In this document: in pieces, positions 1-6,848 of the stretch
Layout: each line of letters begins with the position of its first letter
Position numbering within the stretch: the first letter of the stretch is position 1
Assembly (NCBI GenBank): GCA_903848645.1
Contig: CAINGU010000020.1
Span: 26,129 to 90,128 of the forward strand
Reading direction: 5' to 3'
DNA length: 64,000 nt
Source of the DNA: an uncultured cyanobacterium
GTDB taxonomy: Bacteria > Cyanobacteriota > Cyanobacteriia > Cyanobacteriales > Nostocaceae
Program-made: the position numbers and the translations under genes
Notes under the pieces: model-generated
The model's input: only the letters and a program-made list of their open reading frames with translations
Database searches by the model: none
What the model was told of the DNA's origin: nothing

Positions 1-241
1 CCAGGACACCAAAAATATCGCTGAGGAGGAAAGATTGATTGCGGTAGGCAAAATGCAGGGCGCTTTTGCTCCCTTCCGACTTCATCTCGATCACAGCCCG
101 TCTGGTTTTATAAAGACGGTATGCCAGACGTAAATTTTGAAGTTGAATCTCACTGCTAACAAATTGCTCATAGAATTGGGGGAACGCTCGATTAAAGCGT
201 TTAAGGAGTTCTAGAGTTGAAGATTTTAAACCAGAAGCCAT
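1..241 (-). CDS. N-terminal part of an unrecognised cyanobacterial protein (runs off the window)
   Basis: An open frame starts at an ATG at 241 and stays open to base 1, giving 80 residues without a stop. The visible part begins MASGLKSSTLELLKRFNRAF and contains a helical, basic stretch (RLAYRLYKTRRAVIEMKSEG). I do not recognise the family. It is divergent from the acetyltransferase gene at 778. The frame looks coding rather than random because of its length in AT-rich DNA and its balanced amino-acid composition. The missing 3' part prevents a functional call. Confidence 0.6.
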   Translation of the reverse strand, partial: MASGLKSSTLELLKRFNRAFPQFYEQFVSSEIQLQNLRLAYRLYKTRRAVIEMKSEGSKSALHFAYRNQSFLLSDIFGVL

Positions 242-777
242 TGTTGGGGGTAAGACTTGCTTGTTTTGTACAAACTGGGGACTGGGGACTGGGGACTGGG
301 GACTGGGGAGCAATAAGAATTTTTCTTGCCTCTTGCAAGAGTGCCTATCCCGAATCCCCGGACTTAGTTAGAATTCTGAAATAATAATGTTATCTCTCAA
401 AGTCTACAGCGTATCAGTTAAATTACCTGTTCTCATTGTGTCATTGAAGTTGACATTGATGAGCATAAGGTCAGCTTTATCTTGTCTATTTATAAAACTG
501 TGCTGCCGAAATTTATCACTTAAGGCGGAAAGATACTTGAATTTTGGAAATTTTTTGCCTTTGGGTGAGTTTTATTGAGTAGTGTTAAAACAAAATGCTA
601 AAGTTGAAAGTGATTGGTAAGAAACACCTGATAACTAGCTATGAGTATTGCAAATTGCCAAAACACCTAGATTAGTTCTAGCTGATTGGCTAACAATGAT
701 CATAGTAATGTTAAATGTGAATCAACACTCTTAAAAAGTGGTAACCAATTCAGTCATACTACCCGAACTGCGTTGGC
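242..777. other. 536-bp intergenic region between divergent genes
   Basis: The region holds the heptanucleotide tandem repeat at 274-308 and otherwise AT-rich sequence. A 63-codon open frame at 387-578 has no recognisable product, a Leu/Ser-rich composition and no clear ribosome binding site, so I treat it as chance. The promoters of the two flanking divergent genes must lie here, but I see no element I can assign confidently. Confidence 0.5.
274..308. repeat. STRR heptanucleotide tandem repeat (ACTGGGG)n
   Basis: About five head-to-tail copies of ACTGGGG lie in non-coding DNA. Short tandemly repeated repetitive sequences with 7-bp units are characteristic of heterocystous cyanobacterial genomes. 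No coding role is apparent. Confidence 0.85.
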
Positions 778-1305
778 ATGGGTTTTTGGAAAAGTTGGTT
801 TAGCACTCCTGAATCTTTAACGGCAAGTAAAAACACTGCTGTTAATGAGCATACAGCGGAAGTTGAAGGTAATTCTAGTTTAGGTAAGGATCAAATCGTT
901 TTCAGTACAGAACGAGATATTGACCTCTATGAACTAGAAGAACTCTGTGATGCAGTTGGCTGGTCACGTCGCCCTCTCAGAAAAGTAAAAAAAGCGATTG
1001 AGCATAGTTTTCTCGTGGCCTCTATGTGGCAAGTACGAGGAAACAAAAAGCGTTTGATTGGTTTTGCCCGTGCTACCTCAGATCATGCTTTTAATGCCAC
1101 TATTTGGGATGTAGTCGTTCATCCTGATTTTCAAAGTAGAGGGCTAGGTAAGGCATTAATGAAATATGTCCTCAAAAAACTCAGGAGTGAAGAAATTAGT
1201 AATGTCACTCTTTTTGCTGACCCTCATGTTGTAGATTTCTACAAGACCATGGGCTTTATGTCAGATCCTGAAGGTATCAAAGGAATGTTTTGGTATCCTC
1301 AGTGA
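778..1305 (+). CDS. GNAT family N-acetyltransferase (Ycf52/SNAT-like)
   Basis: 175 residues. The acetyl-CoA binding signature of the GNAT fold is visible as [20 protein letters not shown] (Q/R-x-x-G-x-G/A type) near residues 120-140, followed by [15 protein letters not shown], the usual strand-helix end of the fold with the Tyr that often acts as general acid. The first 45 residues are a poorly conserved, polar extension. Overall it resembles the plastid Ycf52/GNAT group, which includes chloroplast serotonin or protein N-acetyltransferases; this family relationship is recalled, not computed. The substrate (protein N-terminus, lysine or small amine) cannot be told from the sequence. It is monocistronic, with tRNA-Pro downstream. 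Confidence 0.85.
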   Translation: MGFWKSWFSTPESLTASKNTAVNEHTAEVEGNSSLGKDQIVFSTERDIDLYELEELCDAVGWSRRPLRKVKKAIEHSFLVASMWQVRGNKKRLIGFARATSDHAFNATIWDVVVHPDFQSRGLGKALMKYVLKKLRSEEISNVTLFADPHVVDFYKTMGFMSDPEGIKGMFWYPQ

Positions 1306-1469
1306 TCAAGGTGGCTGGGGTTTGGGGATTAGGGAATTTAACATATTTCCCTAAATCTTATTTTTTCTGGATTATTAGGTTTGCATTTATTTTTTTTTGT
1401 GCTATGATAAGTGGGATGAGCCGAAGGAACGTAATTTAATTTATGTGAAACTTGGTTTTGATGACTTTA

Positions 1470-1543
1470 CGGGATGTAGCGCAGCTTGGTAGCGCGCCTG
1501 CTTTGGGAGCAGGATGCCGCAGGTTCGAATCCTGTCATCCCGA
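1470..1543 (+). tRNA. tRNA-Pro (anticodon TGG)
   Basis: A complete cloverleaf can be folded by eye. The acceptor stem CGGGATG pairs with CATCCCG, the D-arm is GCGCAGCTTGGTAGCGC, the anticodon arm CCTGC-TTTGGGA-GCAGG carries anticodon TGG, and the T-arm contains GGTTCGAATCC. The discriminator base is A and the CCA end is not encoded. Confidence 0.97.
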
Positions 1544-1577
1544 TTTGTGAGAATAAGAACCCCACACCCAAATTATT

Positions 1578-1605
1578 GGGGCAACCACGGGGGGATTGCC
1601 CCTAC
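1578..1605 (-). repeat. REP-like palindrome copy 1 (GTAG-headed, minus orientation)
   Basis: This is a 28-nt element that begins on the minus strand with GTAGGGGCAAT and continues into a C-run and the complementary arm ending TTGCCCC, so the ends pair as a GGGGCAA/TTGCCCC stem. Three other identical copies occur at 2138, 2255 and 3511, with a variant at 2441. The GTAG head plus palindrome is the known architecture of REP elements recognised by RAYT proteins. The TAG of the head is the stop codon of the RAYT gene. Confidence 0.85.
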
Positions 1606-2120
1606 GTGGGGAAATTTTCGGGGTTGTTGGGATGAAGGGTGTCAACATCCCATAATATTGGATTATCTCTTATATATTCTCGTAAGCGATCGCATGATTT
1701 TTCGTTACGAATAATGTGTTCATGATAATTGCGTTGCCATAGTCTCTTTTCAAAAGCTGGCCATTCTTTTTCATAAACACCATGACGATATCTAGCAGTG
1801 GTTAAAGATTTAAACCGATGAACTACATCTGGTAATTTCATGGAACAATTAGGTTCAAGGATAATAATACCATGAATATGATTAGGCATTAAAACGAAAG
1901 CATCAATATCAATTCCTTGGTAATGTGTAGGAATTTCATCCCAAACAATTTGTACCATTTCTCCTGCGGGTGAAGGGTACATAATACCTTCTTGAATATT
2001 ACCAAGGAGCGATCGCCTTTGATTAATACAAATAGTCACAAAATACGCCCCTGCCTGAGAATAATCATATCCTTTCAGACGAATAGAACGGCGACGATGA
2101 ATATCAGGATTATACGCCAT
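1602..2120 (-). CDS. REP-associated tyrosine transposase (RAYT, IS200/Y1 family)
   Basis: 172 residues from the ATG at 2120. An upstream ATG at 2147 adds nine residues but would place the start inside the flanking repeat, so I prefer 2120. The Y1 transposase signature is clear: the HxH motif in LMPNHIHGIII near residue 90 and the catalytic-Tyr helix in LWQRNYHEHIIRNE near residue 140. The end YIRDNP is typical of RAYTs. The gene is bracketed by identical REP-like palindromes in inverted orientation (1578-1605 and 2138-2165), as expected for a RAYT that mobilises or maintains these elements. RAYTs nick single-stranded REP DNA next to the GTAG head. Its own stop codon is part of the downstream repeat. 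It appears intact. Confidence 0.93.
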   Translation of the reverse strand: MAYNPDIHRRRSIRLKGYDYSQAGAYFVTICINQRRSLLGNIQEGIMYPSPAGEMVQIVWDEIPTHYQGIDIDAFVLMPNHIHGIIILEPNCSMKLPDVVHRFKSLTTARYRHGVYEKEWPAFEKRLWQRNYHEHIIRNEKSCDRLREYIRDNPILWDVDTLHPNNPENFPT

Positions 2121-2137
2121 AAAAACAAATAATATAC

Positions 2138-2165
2138 GTAGGGGCAATCCCCCCGTGGTTGCCCC
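2138..2165 (+). repeat. REP-like palindrome copy 2 (plus orientation)
   Basis: Identical over 28 nt to copy 1 but in the opposite orientation, so copies 1 and 2 form an inverted pair enclosing the RAYT gene. Confidence 0.9.
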
Positions 2166-2254
2166 GATAATTTGTGTTTGCCCCGATAATTATCGGATTA
2201 ATAATCAATTCTACATGGGTTTTGATGTAATGCGATCGCCCAAATTCCCAATAT

Positions 2255-2282
2255 GTAGGGGCAATCCCCCCGTGGTTGCCCC
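2255..2282 (+). repeat. REP-like palindrome copy 3
   Basis: Identical 28-nt GTAG-headed palindrome in plus orientation, in the non-coding gap between the RAYT gene and the FGE-fold gene. Confidence 0.9.
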
Positions 2283-2440
2283 GATCATCATTGGTTACAC
2301 CGATTTATATATGGGTTGTAATGCGATCGCCCCAATAATCAATTTATTGATAAATACAAATATCGGGTCAACCAAATGATTACCACAAATATTAAGGTAA
2401 TCGCGTGGTAATTATAAATATCGTGGCAATCACGGGGGAT

Positions 2441-2467
2441 GGGCAACCACGGGGGGTTTGCCCCTAC
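2441..2467 (-). repeat. REP-like palindrome copy 4, abutting the putative DGR variable region
   Basis: A variant of the same element in minus orientation: GTAGGGGCAAA, then the C-run and a complementary arm one base shorter at the far end. Its GTAG head supplies the TAG stop of the 875-codon gene. It lies directly after the GGTTTTCGTGTATGTGTG end of the putative variable region. Confidence 0.85.
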
Positions 2468-5091
2468 ACACATACACGAAAACCGTAGATGAGGCTGTCG
2501 TTGCCCGCGAGATTGTAGTTGCGAAAGCCAGCAGCGCAATTATTAGTAACGTTGCACCAGCCACCACCACGCAGTGACTTGTTGTTTTGAGATGTATTAG
2601 CATACGCCTTGCCATTTTTAGGTAAATCAGCAACATTACTTGTCCAGGAATCTGCACACCATTCCCACACATTACCGTGCATATCCACTAAATGCCAAGG
2701 GTTAGTATGGGTATCCTCTTTTTCTTTCACAGAATGGGTTTGACTACCTGAATTATCTGTGTACCAAGCATGGTTTTTTAACTGGCTGTCATTGTCTCCA
2801 AACCAATATTTTGTGGTTGTACCAGCACGACAAGCATATTCCCATTGGGTTTCACTAGGGAGGGTAATTTTGACGTTAATTCCCTGTTTGTTAAGATGTT
2901 CAGTCAGCTTTTGACAAAATTCCGTTGCCATGTTCCAATTGACGTTCTCAACTGGATGATTTTCTTTGCCACTACCTGAAAAATGAGATGGGTTTGTACC
3001 CATGACAGCTTGATATTGTGCCTGGGTAACGGGATATTTACCCATGCGAAACTCAGAAAGATTTATAGTGTGTCCTCCTGCCATTGTTAATACCCCAGCA
3101 CTAATCCAAACTAATTTTAATGTTTGATTATTAGGTAAAGGTAAAATCAAGGAACGAGGACGTTCTTCTTCCTCAACGCGTTTACGTGCTTCCTCTTCCT
3201 GACGACGGGTATCATTCCATTCCTTTTGCAAAGCATCCCGTTTATCGCTGGGATGTCCTAAAGTTACCGCTTGGTTATAGTTAGCTATAGCAATTTCATA
3301 GTTATTTAATTTTAGGTAAGTATCACCTCGTAAATCGTAAAATTCAGCCCTTTGAGGTTGGAGAGAAATAGCTTTATCTAAATCAGAAATAGCACTATTA
3401 TATTCCTTGAATCCATAAAAAGCCTTAGCTCTTTGATAGTAAACATTTGCTTGAGGATTTAAAGAAATAGTCCGATCAAAATCAATCTTGGCTAGATCAT
3501 AACGTGGTTCGTAGGGGCAATCCCCCCGTGGTTGCCCCGAAACCTCTCTAATTCCCTGTAAATGTTCAATACCACGCTTAAAACATGATTTAGCAATATT
3601 AAGATAGTTGGTTACTCCTAAAACTTGTAAACAAGCATTGAAAGATTGGACAAAATTACTATCTTCAGGTACAAGCATTTTACCAATGTCAATAATTGGA
3701 TCAACACTATTATTAATATCTCGTTGTTTTAACCAAGTTTGCATAATTGCTTGTACTTGATTAGCAAAACCATAACGTGAGGGAACAGACTGTAAAATTT
3801 TTGCCCAACCTAAACGCAATTCCACCATAACGGCGGGTTCAGTTTGCTCTAAACCATCAAATAGGGCATTACAGTAGTCAATTACAGCTTTGGTTAAAGC
3901 TATACGTTCATCATCATCAAGATTAGCTTCATCAAATAAATCGGGCAATAATGTAGGCAAAAGGGGTAATTGCCGTTGGGGTGCATAAATTAAGAAATAT
4001 TCATCTGTCACCATGCCTACATGAATAGAGTGTAAAACTTCCATATAGTGAGTGAAAGTTTCCCGACTGCGGCGACTAAATTCGGCTCTATCCAAGTCTG
4101 TTTGTATGGCTTTTCCTTGTTGTTGCCATTGTTGGAATAGGTTTTGAGAAATTTCGCTAATGGTATCTTGCCAACGCAGTTTTCTAACCACAGTTTCAAA
4201 GCGAGCATCATCAAAATCATTGTTCCAAAAACCGATGTTGATATTAAAAAATGATTCTTCTACTTCAGTTTCTAAAACCAGCACGGGAATAGAACGTAAT
4301 TCACTAAATATTTGATTAACTGCTGACTCTGCACGACGGTTTTTTGTTACCCATTCTCCCGCCATAAATTTTACTGGCCGTTGGTTGAGAGTATATTGTT
4401 TAAATAGTTCTCGTAAAGCACCAGAAAGGGTAGATTCCATCATGGGAAATTGACTCTGAGCGGTGCTATTTGGTAAAGGGTCGTAACGCAATACTGGGGG
4501 CGAAAAGAAGACTGTTAGGGGCATTTCTGGGCGGTTGTGGACTATTTCCAGAATGTCGTCAGCAACAGCAAAAAAGGGACTATTGTGATCTCTTCTAGTT
4601 TGTTTATCTCGTTGTCGGGTAATTTGCGCGTCAAGATAGCGAATTTCAATAGCAAATTGTTGATCTGTTTCAGTTTTCCATTTTTGAAAGGCAATATTAT
4701 CAGTTTGGATGGCAATTTGTACTTCTGCTTTGAATTTTTCAATTGCTTGGGTAAATTCTCGTTGTTTTTCTGCTTCTAATACTTGGAATGCTTGCCGCAT
4801 TTTTTCTTGTGTGAGCAAAGTTTCTACTTCCATAGCTTTAAGAGCAAGGCTAAATTCCTTATCTCCTTGATGTTCTTTAGCTCTGACACTTTGCCGCATC
4901 ATTTCCATTTTGGCATCAAATTCCATGCGTTTAATTGCCAAATTTTGAGCGTCATTATCGCGTTTTTGAGCAAGTGCTAAAGATTGTGTTTGGGTAGTAA
5001 TGATACGGGTTTTATTTAATGCCATTAATGTGGGAGCGATAGTCCCAGCTAATTTAGCAATACCACTGACTATAGCACCGAGAATACTCAT
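2464..5091 (-). CDS. Coiled-coil/TPR protein with C-terminal FGE-sulfatase (C-type lectin-like) domain; probable DGR target
   Basis: 875 residues. A weakly hydrophobic N-terminus (residues 1-28) is followed by a charged coiled coil (about 35-165), a long domain I do not recognise (170-510), two or three TPRs (about 530-620) and an FGE/SUMF1-type domain (about 650-875). Marks of the last domain are FRMGKYPVTQAQYQAVMGTNPSHF, split here as FRMGKYPVTQ and MGTNPSHF, then HPVENVNW, LPSETQWEYACRAG, DMHGNVWEWC, SLRGGGW and GFRV. Such domains often serve as ligand-binding folds rather than formylglycine-generating enzymes. The last 25 codons before GFRV look like a DGR variable region (separate entry). 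A REP element encodes GQPRGDCPY inside the protein (about residues 518-527), and another supplies the stop codon. Cyanobacterial DGR targets commonly join signalling or repeat domains to this fold. Confidence 0.85.
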   Translation of the reverse strand: MSILGAIVSGIAKLAGTIAPTLMALNKTRIITTQTQSLALAQKRDNDAQNLAIKRMEFDAKMEMMRQSVRAKEHQGDKEFSLALKAMEVETLLTQEKMRQAFQVLEAEKQREFTQAIEKFKAEVQIAIQTDNIAFQKWKTETDQQFAIEIRYLDAQITRQRDKQTRRDHNSPFFAVADDILEIVHNRPEMPLTVFFSPPVLRYDPLPNSTAQSQFPMMESTLSGALRELFKQYTLNQRPVKFMAGEWVTKNRRAESAVNQIFSELRSIPVLVLETEVEESFFNINIGFWNNDFDDARFETVVRKLRWQDTISEISQNLFQQWQQQGKAIQTDLDRAEFSRRSRETFTHYMEVLHSIHVGMVTDEYFLIYAPQRQLPLLPTLLPDLFDEANLDDDERIALTKAVIDYCNALFDGLEQTEPAVMVELRLGWAKILQSVPSRYGFANQVQAIMQTWLKQRDINNSVDPIIDIGKMLVPEDSNFVQSFNACLQVLGVTNYLNIAKSCFKRGIEHLQGIREVSGQPRGDCPYEPRYDLAKIDFDRTISLNPQANVYYQRAKAFYGFKEYNSAISDLDKAISLQPQRAEFYDLRGDTYLKLNNYEIAIANYNQAVTLGHPSDKRDALQKEWNDTRRQEEEARKRVEEEERPRSLILPLPNNQTLKLVWISAGVLTMAGGHTINLSEFRMGKYPVTQAQYQAVMGTNPSHFSGSGKENHPVENVNWNMATEFCQKLTEHLNKQGINVKITLPSETQWEYACRAGTTTKYWFGDNDSQLKNHAWYTDNSGSQTHSVKEKEDTHTNPWHLVDMHGNVWEWCADSWTSNVADLPKNGKAYANTSQNNKSLRGGGWCNVTNNCAAGFRNYNLAGNDSLIYGFRVCV
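2479..2562 (-). other. Putative DGR variable region (VR) at the 3' end of the FGE-fold gene
   Basis: After CGT-GGT-GGT (RGG) come GGC TGG and then 24 codons, of which 23 end in C or T. They read TGC AAC GTT ACT AAT AAT, then TGC GCT GCT GGC TTT CGC, then AAC TAC AAT CTC GCG GGC, then AAC GAC AGC CTC ATC TAC. They encode C,N,V,T,N,N,C,A,A,G,F,R,N,Y,N,L,A,G,N,D,S,L,I,Y and lead into GGT TTT CGT (GFR). In known DGR targets adenines of AAC/AAT template codons are randomised, which yields this NNC/NNT pattern between RGG(S/G)W and GFRV. The invariant end plus a following palindrome would correspond to the IMH site and its hairpin. No template repeat or reverse transcriptase lies in the window. Confidence 0.6.
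3511..3538 (+). repeat. REP-like palindrome copy 5, in frame inside a coding sequence
   Basis: An identical 28-nt copy sits within the 875-codon gene. Read on the minus strand it contributes the residues G-Q-P-R-G-D-C-P-Y between REVS and the first TPR (RYDLAKIDF). There is no frameshift or stop, so the insertion or its flanks preserved the frame. Confidence 0.9.
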
Positions 5092-5166
5092 GGATAAACT
5101 CTTTTTTTGTGGTTATTTATTGTGATGATTGAGATTCTTTTTCGAGTAAATTTTGTAATTGTCCTA

Positions 5167-6474
5167 CTATTTTTCTAAATCCTTGATTTCCTTGGGAACT
5201 CCCGCTGTTAAAACCTCATTTCCTTCTTCAGTAACTAATACGTCATCTTCAATGCGAATCCCAATTCCTACCCAACGAGGGTCAATTTCCGGTTGCTCTT
5301 CTGCGGGTTTGGTATCCGGTACAATATAAAGTCCTGGTTCTATGGTTAGCACTTGGCCAGGTTGTAAGCTTTGGGGGTTTTCTCCATCTTGATACATTCC
5401 GACATCATGAACATCTAAGCCTAACCAGTGACTGGTGCGGTGCATATAAAAGGGTTTATATTTTTCCTCAGCGATTAATTTATCAATTTCTCCTTTGAGT
5501 AAACCCAGTTCGACTAATCCTTCTGTTAATATCCGCACGGCTTGATTGTGAGGTGCATGGAAGGAATTTCCTGGCTTTACTTCTGCTATTGCTTGTTTTT
5601 GTGCTTCTAAAACAAGTTCATATAATATCTTTTGTTCTGGTGTGAATTTACCACTAACGGGAAATGTTCGGGTAATATCAGAATTGTAATAACCATAAGC
5701 GCAACCAGCATCAATCAATAACAGGTCATTTTCTTGCATTTGACAGTTGTTCTCAATGTAATGCAATACACAAGCATTTTTACCGGAAGCAACAATAGAA
5801 GGATACGCTGGACCCATTCCCCCACGAAGACGGAAAATATGTTCTATTTCGGCTTGGATTTCATACTCATAACGTCCTGGTGCAGTGGTTTTTAAAGCAT
5901 GATTATGAGCTTCTACGGCAATTTCTACGGCTTGACGCATTAAGTCTAATTCTGTTTTGCTTTTATATAGCCGCATGGTGCTGAGGACTATACAAGGGTC
6001 GGTAATGGATGTGGGTCCTGTACCACGTTTGGGATAGGTTCGGAGTAAGTTTTGATAATGTTGGAGAATTTTGTCGTTAAAATTGCGATCGCGTCCTAAA
6101 TGATAATAAATAGTATTGGCTTTTTCTAAATATTGGGGTAGCTTCTCATCTAATTCCGCAATAGGGTAGGCTACGTCTGCACCATAAAATTCTTTCGCTG
6201 CGTCTATTCCACAACGATAACCACTCCAAACTTCTTTTTCCCGATCTTTGGGTTGGACAAATAATATAAACCGATGTTCTGGGTGATGTGGTGCTAATAC
6301 TGCTACTGCTTGCGCTTCGTTAAAGCCAGTTAAGTAAAAGAAATCACTATCTTGACGATAAACATACTCGACATCGTTGTGCATTACTGCTGTGGGCGCA
6401 CTTCTAAAAATCGCTGTACCACTGCCTATTTTCGCCATTAATTGCTCACGACGTTGCCGATATTCTGTTTGCAT
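5167..6474 (-). CDS. pepP: Xaa-Pro aminopeptidase (aminopeptidase P, M24B)
   Basis: 435 residues, the usual length for bacterial PepP. The N-terminal creatinase/AMP_N domain (1-150; DFFYLTGFNEAQAVAVL) precedes a pita-bread metallopeptidase domain. The dinuclear-metal ligands are visible in LLIDAGCAYGYYNSDITRTF (two Asp), HRTSHWLGLDVHDVG (His), LTIEPGLYI (Glu) and GIRIEDDVLVT (Glu). The enzyme removes N-terminal residues that precede proline and acts in cytosolic peptide turnover. It starts 75 bp upstream of the FGE-fold gene on the same strand, so the two could be co-transcribed, although no functional link is evident. Confidence 0.96.
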   Translation of the reverse strand: MQTEYRQRREQLMAKIGSGTAIFRSAPTAVMHNDVEYVYRQDSDFFYLTGFNEAQAVAVLAPHHPEHRFILFVQPKDREKEVWSGYRCGIDAAKEFYGADVAYPIAELDEKLPQYLEKANTIYYHLGRDRNFNDKILQHYQNLLRTYPKRGTGPTSITDPCIVLSTMRLYKSKTELDLMRQAVEIAVEAHNHALKTTAPGRYEYEIQAEIEHIFRLRGGMGPAYPSIVASGKNACVLHYIENNCQMQENDLLLIDAGCAYGYYNSDITRTFPVSGKFTPEQKILYELVLEAQKQAIAEVKPGNSFHAPHNQAVRILTEGLVELGLLKGEIDKLIAEEKYKPFYMHRTSHWLGLDVHDVGMYQDGENPQSLQPGQVLTIEPGLYIVPDTKPAEEQPEIDPRWVGIGIRIEDDVLVTEEGNEVLTAGVPKEIKDLEK

Positions 6475-6848
6475 AGCTGATTTATTAATAGTGTTGTTTT
6501 TGGCTTTAACAATTATAGACTACTGAGAAGGATGTCAGAAAAATTGCTAATTTTGCCTATTCTAGCCAATTTTTAATTTTCTTGACAATCCCCTAGTAAT
6601 TCTATAAATAAGATTGTCAAGGAAACAGGATTTTATCTTTAAATAATGACTTTGATAAACAGAAAGTTAAATATTTTTTGATTGCTCAGATATCATTTTT
6701 AATTTTGAAGGTTAGTGTTTATGAACATTATGAAAATGTCTATAAATAATGACATTCAATAAAATTAATTAAACAAATGTTTGTTGTTTACAGAATCTTC
6801 ATGAAAAGCAAATTAAAAATGGATATTAATTACTCATAAAAATACATC
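6475..6848. other. 374-bp AT-rich intergenic region between divergent genes
   Basis: Very AT-rich DNA separates pepP (leftward) from the FG-GAP gene (rightward) and so must contain both promoters. I see no repeat family member, RNA gene or credible small gene in it. Confidence 0.5.

Larger units (their letters stand above)
2121..2463. other. 343-bp REP-rich intergenic region
   Basis: The region contains REP copies at 2138, 2255 and the start of 2441, plus degenerate fragments such as CGTGGCAATCACGGGGGAT near 2422-2440 and two HIP1-like sites. Short open frames here are repeat-derived. It shows no A-rich copy of the variable region of the next gene, so no DGR template repeat was found here. 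Confidence 0.7.

Noticed and set aside
387..578. 63-codon open frame in the first intergenic region
   Set aside because: No ribosome binding site, odd Leu/Ser-rich composition and no recognisable family; its length is not exceptional for chance.
2155..2672. Several short open frames with repeated PPVVAP-like peptides
   Set aside because: They are translations of the REP palindromes or shadows of the FGE-fold gene in other frames.
1578..3538. CRISPR array made of the recurring 28-nt repeats
   Set aside because: The repeats change orientation, their spacing is irregular (from under 100 bp to over 1 kb), and they lie inside and around genes with no cas genes nearby. They are REP-like palindromes.
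1..6474. DGR template repeat or reverse transcriptase near the putative variable region
   Set aside because: I found no adenine-rich near-copy of the variable region and no reverse-transcriptase gene here or elsewhere in the window.
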